Shown here piece after piece: positions 34,075 to 42,351 of a stretch of DNA of 64,000 bases. The translations under genes and the position numbers were made by a program. How positions within the stretch are numbered: position 1 is the stretch's first letter; the number at the start of each line of letters is the position of its first letter. Origin of the DNA: Nocardioides baekrokdamisoli (GTDB taxonomy: Bacteria > Actinomycetota > Actinomycetes > Propionibacteriales > Nocardioidaceae); NCBI RefSeq assembly GCF_003945325.1, contig NZ_AP019307.1:434001-498000 (forward strand). The letters run 5' to 3'. The notes under the pieces were generated by a model that made no database searches, was not told the origin of the DNA, and saw nothing but the letters and a program-made list of their open reading frames with translations.

Positions 34075-36661
34075 AATCCCCTCCGATCCCGTCGATCGCG
34101 AGCGATTCCCCACCGATGTCTGGCGACTCGTCGAGAGCGCACCCGGGCCTGACGAGGACCTCGGGCTGACGGAGACGCTGTTCTCGGTCTCGAACGGGTA
34201 TCTGGGTGTCCGCGCAACACCTGAGGAGGGTCGCCCGACCGTCTCGTACGGCACGTACATCAATGGCTTCCACGAGACGTGGCCCATCCGGCACGCCGAG
34301 GCCGCGTACGGCTTCGCCCGCACCGGCCAGACCCTGATCAACGTCCCGGATGCCACCGTCCTCAAGGTGTACGTCGACGACGAGCCGCTCATTCTCGGCT
34401 CCTCCGATGTCGAGGCGTACGAGCGCTCGCTCGACTTCCGCGATGGGGTGCTCCGTCGACGGGTGATCTGGCGTACGCCCGGCGGTCAACGGGTCCAGGT
34501 GGACACGTCGCGGTGTGTCTCCATGACGGAGCGGCACCTCGCGGTCTTCTCCATCGAGCTCACCATGCTCGAGGGGTCGGCCCCGATCGCGATCACGTCT
34601 GCTCTGATCAATCGTCAGGACGGCACCGACGAGTACGCGGTGCCGACAGTGGCCCACCCCGACAGCGGCGCCATCCAGGACCCGCGCCAGGCCGGCGGGT
34701 TCGACGAACGGGTCATGATGCCTCGGCTATCCGCTGCCGAGGGCAACCGGCTGGCACTCGGATTCGAGGCTCACCGCTCCCAGATGACCGTGGCGGCGGT
34801 TGCCGACCACGTCGTACGCGCACCGGCCGACGCCTCAACGGTCACGCACGCCACCGAGGACCGCACCCGCTGGACGATCCAGTGCAACGCCTCGTCCGGC
34901 GACACGATCCGGGTCGACAAGCTCGTCTCGTACCACTCCTCCCGGGGGGTCGATCCGGGCGAACTCGCCGATCGGTGCGACCGCACGTTGCAGAGAGCTG
35001 CGAGCATCGGACGCGACGCCATCCACGACGCCCAGCGGGCTTGGTTCGACGCGTTCTGGGACCGGTCGGACGTGGTCGTCACCGAGCACGGCGACGCATC
35101 GGGGCGCCTCGACGGCGACCCGGTCGCGCTGCAGCAGGCGATCCGGTTCAACCTCTTCAGCCTGGCTCAGGCCACGTCCCGCAGTGACGGCCAGGGCGTT
35201 GCAGCCAAGGGCGTCAGCGGTTCCGGGTACGAGGGGCACTACTTCTGGGACACCGAGATCTACGTACTGCCCTTCCTGACCTTCACCTCACCCGACGTCG
35301 CCCGCAACGTGCTGCAGTTCCGCGTACACATGCTGCCGCAGGCGCGAGCCAGGGCGGCCGAGATGGCGATCCAGGGAGCGCAGTATCCGTGGCGCACGAT
35401 CAACGGCGAGGAAGCATCCGCGTACTACGCCGCGGGGACCGCGCAGGTCCACATCGATGCCGACATCAGCTACGCCATGGTCAAGTACGCCCGAGCCACG
35501 GGCGACGAACAGTTCCTCCACGTCGGCGGGCTCGACGTCCTCGTGGAGACGGCGCGGCTCTGGGCCGACATCGGGTTCGTACGCGACAACGGCGACCCGT
35601 CGTTCCAGATCCATGGCGTGACCGGGCCGGACGAATACACGACCGTCGTCAACAACAACCTGTTCACCAATGTGATGGCGCGCTACAACCTCGAACAGGC
35701 AGTCGCGGTGCTGACCTCGCTCCAGGCGACGGATCCGTCCGAGTACGCGTTGGCGATGGAACGACTCACCATCTCCGAGGAGGAGGTCGAACGCTGGGCT
35801 GCGTGCGCGGCCGGGATGCGGATCCCGTACGACGATCACCTCGGCATCCACCCGCAGGACGACTTCTTCCTCCACCGTGAGGTGTGGGATCTCGAGTCAA
35901 CTCCCCCGGAACTGCACCCGTTGCTGCTGCATTTCCACCCGTTGGTGATCTACCGCTTCCAGGTGTTGAAGCAGGCCGACGTCGTGCTCGCGCTCTTCCT
36001 GCAGGGCGACCGGTTCACCGCCGAGGAGAAGCTGCGCGACTTCGAGTACTACACCCCGATCACCACGGGTGACTCGACCCTCTCGGCCGTCGTCGAGGCG
36101 ATCGTCGCCGCAGAAGTCGGCCACCATCGGGCAGCCCGCGAGTTCTTCCACGAGGCGCTCTACTGCGACCTCGCCAACCTGCATGCCAACTCCGCCGACG
36201 GCATCCACATCGCCTCGGCCGGCGGGGTCTGGGCCGCGTTGGTCAACGGCTTCGGTGGGATGCGCCAGTACGACGACGGCCTGCACTTCGACCCTCGTCT
36301 CCCCGAGGGCTGGGACACCCTGAGCTTCCCGTTGCAGTGGCGAGGCCACCTGCTCCAGGTCGCGGTGATGCCCGAGGCGATCACCTTCACCTCACGTGCG
36401 GAGGTCGCCGAGAGCATCGACATGGTCGTCCGGGGTAGGGCGATCAGACTCGACGCGGGCGGCGTCGTACGCGTCCCGCTGGACAATCAGGGTGCGCGCA
36501 TCGACCGGCCGCTCATCGCGCCGCCGAAGGGACGTCGACCGGACGGCACGCGGATGGCCGCCCACCTGCCGCAGCCCATCCCCGAACCACTCACGTACGC
36601 CCACGACACCGGCAGCCTGCCGGTCATCCGCGATCCCGATGAGGGCATGACACTAGGGTGA
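34064..36661 (+). CDS. glycoside hydrolase family 65 phosphorylase (trehalose/maltose type)
   Basis: This 865-residue GH65 enzyme should split an alpha-glucosyl disaccharide with phosphate into glucose and beta-glucose-1-phosphate. The N-terminal beta-sandwich (LFSVSNGYLGVRATPEE) is followed by an alpha/alpha barrel. The general acid is the Glu of GVTGPDEYT (about residue 525), and the phosphate-binding strip is GIHIASAGGVWAALVNGFGG near 710. The directly overlapping beta-phosphoglucomutase gene uses its product, which supports phosphorolysis over hydrolysis. Trehalose and maltose cannot be told apart by eye. The same gene pair occurs in mycobacteria (from memory). Confidence 0.9.
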   Translation: MRAEIPSDPVDRERFPTDVWRLVESAPGPDEDLGLTETLFSVSNGYLGVRATPEEGRPTVSYGTYINGFHETWPIRHAEAAYGFARTGQTLINVPDATVLKVYVDDEPLILGSSDVEAYERSLDFRDGVLRRRVIWRTPGGQRVQVDTSRCVSMTERHLAVFSIELTMLEGSAPIAITSALINRQDGTDEYAVPTVAHPDSGAIQDPRQAGGFDERVMMPRLSAAEGNRLALGFEAHRSQMTVAAVADHVVRAPADASTVTHATEDRTRWTIQCNASSGDTIRVDKLVSYHSSRGVDPGELADRCDRTLQRAASIGRDAIHDAQRAWFDAFWDRSDVVVTEHGDASGRLDGDPVALQQAIRFNLFSLAQATSRSDGQGVAAKGVSGSGYEGHYFWDTEIYVLPFLTFTSPDVARNVLQFRVHMLPQARARAAEMAIQGAQYPWRTINGEEASAYYAAGTAQVHIDADISYAMVKYARATGDEQFLHVGGLDVLVETARLWADIGFVRDNGDPSFQIHGVTGPDEYTTVVNNNLFTNVMARYNLEQAVAVLTSLQATDPSEYALAMERLTISEEEVERWAACAAGMRIPYDDHLGIHPQDDFFLHREVWDLESTPPELHPLLLHFHPLVIYRFQVLKQADVVLALFLQGDRFTAEEKLRDFEYYTPITTGDSTLSAVVEAIVAAEVGHHRAAREFFHEALYCDLANLHANSADGIHIASAGGVWAALVNGFGGMRQYDDGLHFDPRLPEGWDTLSFPLQWRGHLLQVAVMPEAITFTSRAEVAESIDMVVRGRAIRLDAGGVVRVPLDNQGARIDRPLIAPPKGRRPDGTRMAAHLPQPIPEPLTYAHDTGSLPVIRDPDEGMTLG

Positions 36662-36665
36662 CGAC

Positions 36666-37418
36666 GTGACCGACGAGGTGGGTGTGGAGCGCGTGGGCAA
36701 GGGCATCACACGACTGACGCTGCCGCTCGGCTCCTCGTTGGATGCCGTCCGCGCCAAGATCATCGAGACGCTCGCCGACACCGAACGGGTCGAGATCCTG
36801 GTCGATCCGGACGACGCCACCGGACAGCGCAACGCGCTCATGTCCGGCCTCCGTCGCGAGGGCCTGCTGCGCGGCTTCGTCGACGGCGCCGACCGCTTTC
36901 TGTACGCCCGGCTCGCCTCTGATGATCCTCCGGAGCGGGGCGACGGCTTCCGGGCGCTGCTCAACTCGTATCTTCCGCGCAAGCGCGCCATCACCCAGAT
37001 GTTGATCCGCGACCGCGACGGACGCGTGTTGCTGTGTCAATTGACCTACAAGCAGGACTGGGACCTGCCCGGAGGAGTCGTCGAAGTCGGCGAATCTCCT
37101 CGCGATGCTGCCGCTCGTGAGGTCGAGGAGGAACTCGCCCTCACGATCCCGACCGGCGAACTCCTGCTCACCGACTGGCTACCGCCCTGGCGCGGATGGG
37201 ACGACGCCGTATGCCTGGTGTGGGACGGCGGTGCGCACGACGCCTCGATCCTCGACCGGGTCGTCAAGCAGGCTCGAGAGATCAAGGACGTACGTTTCTG
37301 TACCCCTGAGGAGGTCCACGAACTCGCAACCGACTTCACCGCAAGGCGAGTCGCGGCCGCCCTCGGGCGCGTCGACGGTCAGGGCTCGGCGTACACCGAA
37401 TCCGGTCGCTCCGAGTAG
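36666..37418 (+). CDS. Nudix hydrolase with N-terminal extension
   Basis: This 250-residue protein begins at GTG 36666, five bases after the GH65 stop. The first 105 or so residues form an extension, with a segment (VEILVDPDDATGQRNALMSGLRREGLLRG) suggestive of an acetyltransferase-like fold. The Nudix domain follows, with the box GGVVEVGESPRDAAAREVEEEL (near 138-159), which contains the required REVEEE. The substrate (a nucleoside diphosphate derivative) is unknown. Its TAG is followed, one base later, by the 22-bp repeat array. Confidence 0.88.
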   Translation: MTDEVGVERVGKGITRLTLPLGSSLDAVRAKIIETLADTERVEILVDPDDATGQRNALMSGLRREGLLRGFVDGADRFLYARLASDDPPERGDGFRALLNSYLPRKRAITQMLIRDRDGRVLLCQLTYKQDWDLPGGVVEVGESPRDAAAREVEEELALTIPTGELLLTDWLPPWRGWDDAVCLVWDGGAHDASILDRVVKQAREIKDVRFCTPEEVHELATDFTARRVAAALGRVDGQGSAYTESGRSE

Positions 37419-37419
37419 C

Positions 37420-37630
37420 GCCGAAACCCGACATCCGTCAGGCCGAGACCCGACGTCTGCCACGCCGAGACCTGGCATCTGGACCGTCGACATGCGGACT
37501 TTGGTCTGTCAGGGCACGGCTCGTTGACGCGTCGCTGCCAATCGTCGGGTCTCGACCTGACAAACGTCGGGTCTCGACGTGACCGATGTCGGGTCTCGAC
37601 CTGACGGATGTCGGGTCTCGACGTCAGAAC
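37420..37630. repeat. inverted array of 22-bp repeats
   Basis: Three direct units (37420-37441, 37442-37463, 37464-37485) with core GCCGAGACCCGACGT are followed by a degenerate stretch. Four units of the opposite orientation then follow, with core GTCGGGTCTCGAC (37544-37565, 37566-37587, 37588-37609, 37610-37630). The first begins one base after the Nudix TAG and the last contains the stop codon of the thioredoxin-like gene. The array could fold into a long hairpin between two convergent genes. The same unit occurs at 8261-8304. Confidence 0.88.
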
Positions 37631-38535
37631 AGTGCGTTCGCGAGCGCCCGGCGCGCAGCAGCGACCCGCGGGTCGGTGTTGCCCACGGCAGCGAACAGCC
37701 CGACCAGGTGCTCCCGGGCGGCGTCGCGTTCATCGCCGGAGGTACGCGCCACGAGCCCGATCAGCCGGTTGAAGGAGTCCTCGACGTGGCCTCCCGCTAG
37801 ATCCAGGTCGGCGACCGTCGTCTGCGCCGCAACATCGTCCGGGCTGGCTGCGGCGGCTGCGCGAGCGGCGTTCACGTCCGCGCTGCCCACCCGCTGCAAC
37901 AGCTTCGCCATTGCGAGACCGGCGGCGGCCTCGGCATCGGCCGGGTTGGCGTCGACGAGCTTCTGATACTCCGCCACAGCGAGGTCGATGTCGCCCGCCC
38001 CGAGGGCATCCTGGGCTGCCGCGTACCGCGGGTCCGCCGCAACCTCACCGTCCTCGGCGACGACCTGCTGCGGAGCGTGGCGCCCCGCGATCCCCGATGC
38101 GGTGAGCTGCTGGCCGATCTGCTGCAGCAGCACCCGCAGTTCCTCAGCGGTGAAGATGCCCGGGAAGGGCTCGGCGATCGGGCGACCGCCGCTGATGACG
38201 AACGTCTCCGGCACCTGACGCATCTGCAACGCCTGTGCGATCGCCGGGTTCTTGTCGACGTCGACCACGGCCGCCAGGAAGCGACCGTCGTACTCCGCGA
38301 CGACGTCGACGAGGTCCTGGGCGAATCCGACGGACTCCGGCGCGCGGGACGGGGAGACGGCGGCGAGGATGACGGGCGCCGTGACCGACTGCTCGAGGAC
38401 CGCCTGGAAGTTCTCCTGACTGACCATGACCGCGTACGCGCCGGCGGCCGCGGACTCCTGCGCGGCCGGCTGCCCCAGGGCTGCGAGGTCGATCGCTCCG
38501 CGGGAGGACGTGGGTGCCGGGGGCTGCTCACTCAT
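37624..38535 (-). CDS. thioredoxin-fold/TPR protein (CnoX/YbbN-like)
   Basis: This 303-residue protein has a thioredoxin-like domain (about 35-145; YAVMVSQENFQAVLEQS, then VDVDKNPAIAQALQMRQVPETFV). A TPR-like helical domain to the C-terminus follows (ALGAGDIDLAVAEYQKLVDANP). The CxxC redox site is missing: SPSR occupies that position, so it should act as a holdase or co-chaperone rather than an oxidoreductase. The length and domain order match YbbN-type proteins. It lies 37 bases downstream of meaB on the same strand. Its stop codon lies inside the repeat array. Confidence 0.88.
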   Translation of the reverse strand: MSEQPPAPTSSRGAIDLAALGQPAAQESAAAGAYAVMVSQENFQAVLEQSVTAPVILAAVSPSRAPESVGFAQDLVDVVAEYDGRFLAAVVDVDKNPAIAQALQMRQVPETFVISGGRPIAEPFPGIFTAEELRVLLQQIGQQLTASGIAGRHAPQQVVAEDGEVAADPRYAAAQDALGAGDIDLAVAEYQKLVDANPADAEAAAGLAMAKLLQRVGSADVNAARAAAAASPDDVAAQTTVADLDLAGGHVEDSFNRLIGLVARTSGDERDAAREHLVGLFAAVGNTDPRVAAARRALANALF

Positions 38536-38572
38536 GGCTTCATCCTATGGAGCCATCGAACCCCGACCGACG

Positions 38573-39523
38573 TCAGGCCAGCAGGGCGTCGGCGGCGGAG
38601 TACGGGTCCAACTCCCCCGCCGCGACACGCGCCGACAACTCTTTCATCGCACCGGCCTCGCCGACCGAGGCCCAACGACTGCGCAACTCCTGCACCGCGA
38701 TCGCCTCGATCTCGTCCCGTGCCCGCCGCTCGCGGCGTACGCGCAGATTGCCGGTCGCGGCCAGCCACTCACGGTGTTCGACCAAGGCATCGGCGACCTC
38801 GGCGAGCCCCTGCTGGTTCAACGACGACGTCGCCAGCACCGGGGGGTCCCATGCCTCAGGAGCGCGATCCGCCAGCTTGAGCATGCCGAAGAGGTCCTTG
38901 CGCACCTTGTGGGCACCATCGCGATCGGACTTGTTCACCACGTAGAGATCACCGATCTCAAGGATGCCGGCCTTGGCAGCCTGGATCCCGTCACCCATGC
39001 CTGGCGCCAGCAACACCACCGTCGTGTCCGCAGCACGGGCGATCTCGACCTCGGACTGCCCCACGCCGACCGTCTCGATCAGTACGACGTCGAAGCCGGC
39101 AGCATCCACCACCCGCAGCGCTTGCGGCGTCGACCACGACAGCCCTCCCAGGTGTCCACGTGAGGCCATCGAACGGATGTAGACGCCACGGTCGGAGGCG
39201 TGTTCGGTCATCCGGATCCGGTCACCGAGCAGCGCGCCGCCGGAGAACGGAGAGGACGGATCGATGGCGAGCACGGCGACGGTCAGCCCGCGTCCGCGGA
39301 ATTCAGCAACGAGAGCCGACGTGGTCGTCGACTTGCCGACCCCGGGCGCACCGGTGAGACCGATGACATGGGCGTGGCCGCCGTACGGCGCCAGCGCCGC
39401 CATCACCTCCCGCAACCGCGGAGACGCGTCCTCCACGAGCGTGATCAGCCGAGCGACCGCCCGGGTACGCCCTTCGCGCGCCTCCGCGATCAGGGTGGCG
39501 ACGTCGTCAGTCCTACGACTCAT
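38573..39523 (-). CDS. meaB: MeaB/ArgK-type G-protein chaperone of acyl-CoA mutases
   Basis: This 316-residue GTPase protects and reloads adenosylcobalamin-dependent acyl-CoA mutases. Walker A is GAPGVGKST (about 57-65). Other G-protein motifs are AIDPSSPFSGGALLGDR, ETVGVGQSE and VVNKSD, the last giving guanine specificity. Its likely clients are the ethylmalonyl-CoA mutase at 53555-55555 and any methylmalonyl-CoA mutase elsewhere. The order meaB, thiolase, epimerase resembles that in Streptomyces (from memory). It is followed by the thioredoxin-like gene. Confidence 0.94.
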   Translation of the reverse strand: MSRRTDDVATLIAEAREGRTRAVARLITLVEDASPRLREVMAALAPYGGHAHVIGLTGAPGVGKSTTTSALVAEFRGRGLTVAVLAIDPSSPFSGGALLGDRIRMTEHASDRGVYIRSMASRGHLGGLSWSTPQALRVVDAAGFDVVLIETVGVGQSEVEIARAADTTVVLLAPGMGDGIQAAKAGILEIGDLYVVNKSDRDGAHKVRKDLFGMLKLADRAPEAWDPPVLATSSLNQQGLAEVADALVEHREWLAATGNLRVRRERRARDEIEAIAVQELRSRWASVGEAGAMKELSARVAAGELDPYSAADALLA

Positions 39524-39562
39524 GGGGAGATCGTTCCACTAGCCCGCACCTGGCGTGCCGAA

Positions 39563-39632
39563 GGGTGGACCGATGTTGCGGGAGGGGCGGCCAGGCGCCG
39601 ACCGACGCCTCACGCTCAACATCGGTCCACCC
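39563..39632. repeat. 16-bp inverted repeat between thiolase and meaB
   Basis: GGGTGGACCGATGTTG (39563-39578) recurs inverted at 39617-39632 with 38 bases between the arms. Both flanking genes read leftward, so the element lies between the thiolase terminator and the meaB start, about 40 bases upstream of meaB. It may be an operator or part of a leader fold. The copies are perfect. Confidence 0.65.
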
Positions 39633-39680
39633 CTGGGCACGGCCGCGCAGGTCCGGCTGGGTAACGGAAGGAGCCGGGAT

Positions 39681-39718
39681 ACAAAACGTCCCTCCCCGCC
39701 GAAGCGGGAAGGGACGTT
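39681..39718 (-). terminator. intrinsic terminator after the thiolase gene
   Basis: Arms 39685-39699 and 39704-39718 pair over 15 bp with one mismatch and a CGAA loop. On the minus strand the stem is followed by TTTTGT. It lies 14 bases after the thiolase stop. Confidence 0.85.
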
Positions 39719-39731
39719 CGTGGAGTCAGAC

Positions 39732-40913
39732 TCAGGCAGAAGGCACGCGCACGATCATCGCGTCACCCTGACCGCCACCGCCGCAGAGCGCAGCGGCGCC
39801 GACGCCGCCGCCGCGACGCTTGAGTTCGTTCGCCAGGTGGAGTACGACGCGGGTGCCGGACATGCCGAGCGGGTGACCCAGGGCGATTGCGCCGCCGTTG
39901 ACGTTGACGATCTCATCGGAGATGCCGAGCTCGGCGGCCGAAGCCATGCCGACAGCTGCGAACGCCTCGTTGAACTCAACGACGCTGAGGTCGGCAGCCG
40001 TGAGGCCGGCCTTCGCGAGAGCCTTGGCCGTGGAGGCGGCCGGCTGGAGCTGGAGCGAGGAGTCCGGACCGGCGGTCTGACCGACGGAGACGATCTCGGC
40101 GAGCCACGTCAGGCCGAGCGACTCCGCCTTTTCCTTGCTCATCACGACGACCGCTGCGGCGCCGTCCGAGATCTGCGAAGCAGAACCAGCGGTGATGGTG
40201 CCGTCCTTGGCGACCGGGCGCAGGCCGGCGAGCGACTCAGTGGTGGTGTCGCCGCGTACGCCCTCGTCCTGGGTGACGACGACGTCGCCGCGACGCGAGG
40301 AGATGGTGACCGGGACGATCTCGTCGTCGAAGATCCCGTTCTTCTGGGCCTCAGCCGCACGCTGGTGGGAACGCGCCGACACGGCGTCCTGCTCCTCGCG
40401 GGTGAACTTCTGCGCAGCCGCGTTGCACGCGTCCGTGAGGTTGATCATGGCCTGCTTGGTGAACTGGTCGAACAGCGCGTCGTAGACCATCGAGTCCACC
40501 AGCGTGGTGTCGCCGTACTTGAAGCCGTCACGCGACTTCGGGAGCAGGTGCGGGGCGTTGGTCATGGACTCCATGCCGCCGGCGACGACGATCTCCGCCT
40601 CGCCCGAGGTGATCATCTGCGAAGCCTGGGCGATGGCGTTGAGGCCCGAGAGACACACCTTGTTGGTGGTGATGGTCGGGACGTTCATCGGGATGCCCGC
40701 GCCGTGCGCAGCCATGCGGGCCGGGTTCTGGCCGGCACCGGCCTGGATGACCTGTCCCATGATCACGTAGTCGACCTGGTCGCCGGTGACGCCGGCCTTC
40801 TCGAGCGCACCCTTGATGGCGACGGACCCGAGCTCAGCGGCGGAGAGGGAGGAGAAGGCGCCCTGAAGGCGGCCGATCGGGGTACGAGCCCCAGCGACGA
40901 TGACGGTGGACAT
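39732..40913 (-). CDS. acetyl-CoA C-acetyltransferase (thiolase)
   Basis: This 393-residue thiolase condenses two acetyl-CoA to acetoacetyl-CoA or runs in reverse in beta-oxidation. The acyl-carrying Cys87 lies in NKVCLSG. The second half-site is [14 protein letters not shown] (His near 350), and the late cysteine is in [10 protein letters not shown] placed the start at ATG 40913 ([11 protein letters not shown]), where the family begins; a longer upstream frame has no thiolase sequence. With ccr, epimerase and ecm in the window it is the probable entry enzyme of the ethylmalonyl-CoA pathway. It diverges from the epimerase gene. Confidence 0.94.
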   Translation of the reverse strand: MSTVIVAGARTPIGRLQGAFSSLSAAELGSVAIKGALEKAGVTGDQVDYVIMGQVIQAGAGQNPARMAAHGAGIPMNVPTITTNKVCLSGLNAIAQASQMITSGEAEIVVAGGMESMTNAPHLLPKSRDGFKYGDTTLVDSMVYDALFDQFTKQAMINLTDACNAAAQKFTREEQDAVSARSHQRAAEAQKNGIFDDEIVPVTISSRRGDVVVTQDEGVRGDTTTESLAGLRPVAKDGTITAGSASQISDGAAAVVVMSKEKAESLGLTWLAEIVSVGQTAGPDSSLQLQPAASTAKALAKAGLTAADLSVVEFNEAFAAVGMASAAELGISDEIVNVNGGAIALGHPLGMSGTRVVLHLANELKRRGGGVGAAALCGGGGQGDAMIVRVPSA

Positions 40914-41088
40914 GGCAAATGCCTCCAAAGTGTGAACAAGCGCCGTGTGAACGACTGGTAACAGACCAATATTACTGGCGGGTAGCCGACGCAGGGACTG
41001 CCTCGGACAGCTCATCCATGTGCCTATCGTCACACTATCCGCGGACGACGTGCAGTGCCTGACGGGACCATCAGTCAGACTGGTCACC
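40914..41088. promoter_or_regulatory. divergent promoter region, thiolase/epimerase
   Basis: These 175 bases separate two divergent genes of the same pathway. An AT-rich patch (ACCAATATTACTGG, about 40967-40980) could hold a -10 box for the thiolase direction (TAATAT on the minus strand). No clear operator is seen. Confidence 0.45.
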
Positions 41089-41535
41089 ATGACTCTCGAG
41101 ATCCCCGAGCACCTGTTCATCGCGATCGACCACGTCGGCATCGCTGTCCCGGACCTCGACGAGGCGATCGCCTTCTATGCCGACAAGTTCGGCATGAAGG
41201 TCGCCCACGAGGAGACCAACGAGGAGCAGGGCGTACGCGAGGCCATGGTCGCCGTCGGCGACACCGGCTCCCACATCCAGCTGCTGGCGCCGCTGCACCC
41301 CGACACCACGATCGGGAAGTTCCTGGCCAAGTCCGGCCCGGGCCTCCAGCAGCTCGCGTACCGCGTGACCGACATCGATGCGGTCTGCGCGATCCTCCGC
41401 GAGCGTGGCCTGCGGCTGCTCTACGACGTGCCGAAGCGCGGCACCTCTGACAGCCGGGTGAACTTCATCCACCCCAAGGATGCCGGTGGCGTACTCGTCG
41501 AACTCGTCGAGCCGAACAAGAACGCGCACCACTGA
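41089..41535 (+). CDS. mce: methylmalonyl-/ethylmalonyl-CoA epimerase
   Basis: This 148-residue vicinal oxygen chelate enzyme interconverts the 2R and 2S forms of methylmalonyl- or ethylmalonyl-CoA. The metal-binding first histidine is in [12 protein letters not shown], followed by HIQLLAP and the C-terminal GVLVELVEP glutamate. Gln-Gln replaces His-His in GLQQLAYRV, as I recall for other actinobacterial members. The ATG at 41089 fits the family start; an upstream frame to 41020 is not conserved-looking. In context it should act between Ccr and ethylmalonyl-CoA mutase. Confidence 0.92.
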   Translation: MTLEIPEHLFIAIDHVGIAVPDLDEAIAFYADKFGMKVAHEETNEEQGVREAMVAVGDTGSHIQLLAPLHPDTTIGKFLAKSGPGLQQLAYRVTDIDAVCAILRERGLRLLYDVPKRGTSDSRVNFIHPKDAGGVLVELVEPNKNAHH

Positions 41536-41554
41536 CCCGATCCGCGTCATGAAG

Positions 41555-41585
41555 CGCCTCCTCCGATCGCGGAGGGGGCGTTTCT
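41555..41585 (+). terminator. terminator after the epimerase gene
   Basis: Arms CGCCTCCTCCG (41555-41565) and CGGAGGGGGCG (41570-41580) form an 11-bp stem with one G-U. The stem is followed by TTTCT. It ends epimerase transcription 20 bases after the stop and separates that gene from vapBC. Confidence 0.82.
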
Positions 41586-41621
41586 ACGTGACGGACGCCT
41601 CACGAATCCTGAGTATGGGTG

Positions 41622-41649
41622 TACGGGTGCGCTGATATGGTCACCCGTA
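41622..41649. promoter_or_regulatory. candidate vapBC operator overlapping the antitoxin start
   Basis: Arms TACGGGTG (41622-41629) and CACCCGTA (41642-41649) form an 8-bp inverted repeat with a 12-base spacer. It reaches the first base of the antitoxin ATG. Ribbon-helix-helix antitoxins normally bind such sites to repress their own operon; the assignment here is by position. Confidence 0.6.
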
Positions 41650-41882
41650 TGAAGACGACGATCGAGCTGCCTGACGACCTGGTCGCTCAGGTACGCGACA
41701 TCGCTCGCGAGGAACACACCACGATGCGCGAACTCATGATCGAGGGGCTTCGACACGCTCTCGAACGCCGCCAGGCCACCACCCGGGCCGAGTTCGTGTT
41801 CCCGACGTACGCCGGACACGGCCTTGCCGAGGGAATCATCGGAGCCGACATCATCGACGTGTCGTACGGACTCCCCCGTTGA
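41649..41882 (+). CDS. vapB: VapB-type antitoxin (ribbon-helix-helix)
   Basis: This 77-residue protein starts MKTTIELPDDLV, the beta-strand of a ribbon-helix-helix DNA-binding domain. The helices VRDIAREEHTTMRELMIEGL follow, and then a C-terminal tail (DIIDVSYGLPR) of the sort that threads into the toxin. ATG 41649 was chosen over earlier starts (41619, 41638) because the fold begins there. The stop overlaps the toxin start by four bases. It neutralises the adjacent PIN-domain RNase and should autoregulate the operon. Confidence 0.88.
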   Translation: MKTTIELPDDLVAQVRDIAREEHTTMRELMIEGLRHALERRQATTRAEFVFPTYAGHGLAEGIIGADIIDVSYGLPR

Positions 41883-42340
41883 TCGCCGTCGACACCAACC
41901 TGCTCGTGTACGCACACCGGCAGGACAGTGCTCATCATGACGCTGCTCGGGCGGCTCTGGAGTCCCTCGCAGCACGGACGGCGACCTGGGCGATCCCCTG
42001 GCCGGCCGTGCACGAGTTCCTGGCGGTGATCACGCATCCTCGGATCTACGCCCCGCCCACGCCGCACGATCAGGCGTTCGCGGCGGTCCGCGCCCTCTCA
42101 GGTGCCGACAACGTCACCTTCATCGGCGAGACTCCCCACCATCTGGAGATCGTCGAAGGCCTGATCCGTGAATCAGGCGTACGCGGTGTCAAGGTGCAGG
42201 ACGCCCGCATCGCGGCGATCTGCATCGGCAACGGCATCAAGGAACTGTGGACCGCAGACCGCGACTTCAGTTGGTTCCCCGAACTTCAGACCCACAACCC
42301 CCTCACCTTCAACCCGTTGAAGAAACAAGAGAACAGGTAG
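41879..42340 (+). CDS. vapC: VapC-type PIN-domain ribonuclease toxin
   Basis: This 153-residue PIN-domain RNase cuts RNA when released from VapB. The acidic metal-binding residues are visible in IAVDTNLLVYAH (Asp5), VHEFLAVI (Glu), VQDARIAAI and TADRDFSWF (Asp). The start is TTG at 41879 inside the vapB stop. The pair sits between the epimerase terminator and ccr, with only 11 bases before the ccr ATG, so ccr may be partly read from the vapBC promoter. Confidence 0.9.
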   Translation: MIAVDTNLLVYAHRQDSAHHDAARAALESLAARTATWAIPWPAVHEFLAVITHPRIYAPPTPHDQAFAAVRALSGADNVTFIGETPHHLEIVEGLIRESGVRGVKVQDARIAAICIGNGIKELWTADRDFSWFPELQTHNPLTFNPLKKQENR

Positions 42341-42351
42341 CGTTCCCTTCC

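Noticed and set aside
33360-34169. GTG-started plus-strand frame across the beta-phosphoglucomutase
   Set aside because: It has a good ribosome site too close to its start and yields an Arg/Pro-rich product. The HAD motifs are in the other frame.
37420-37630. Possible CRISPR array
   Set aside because: The 22-base units abut with no unique spacers and flip orientation midway. No cas genes are present.
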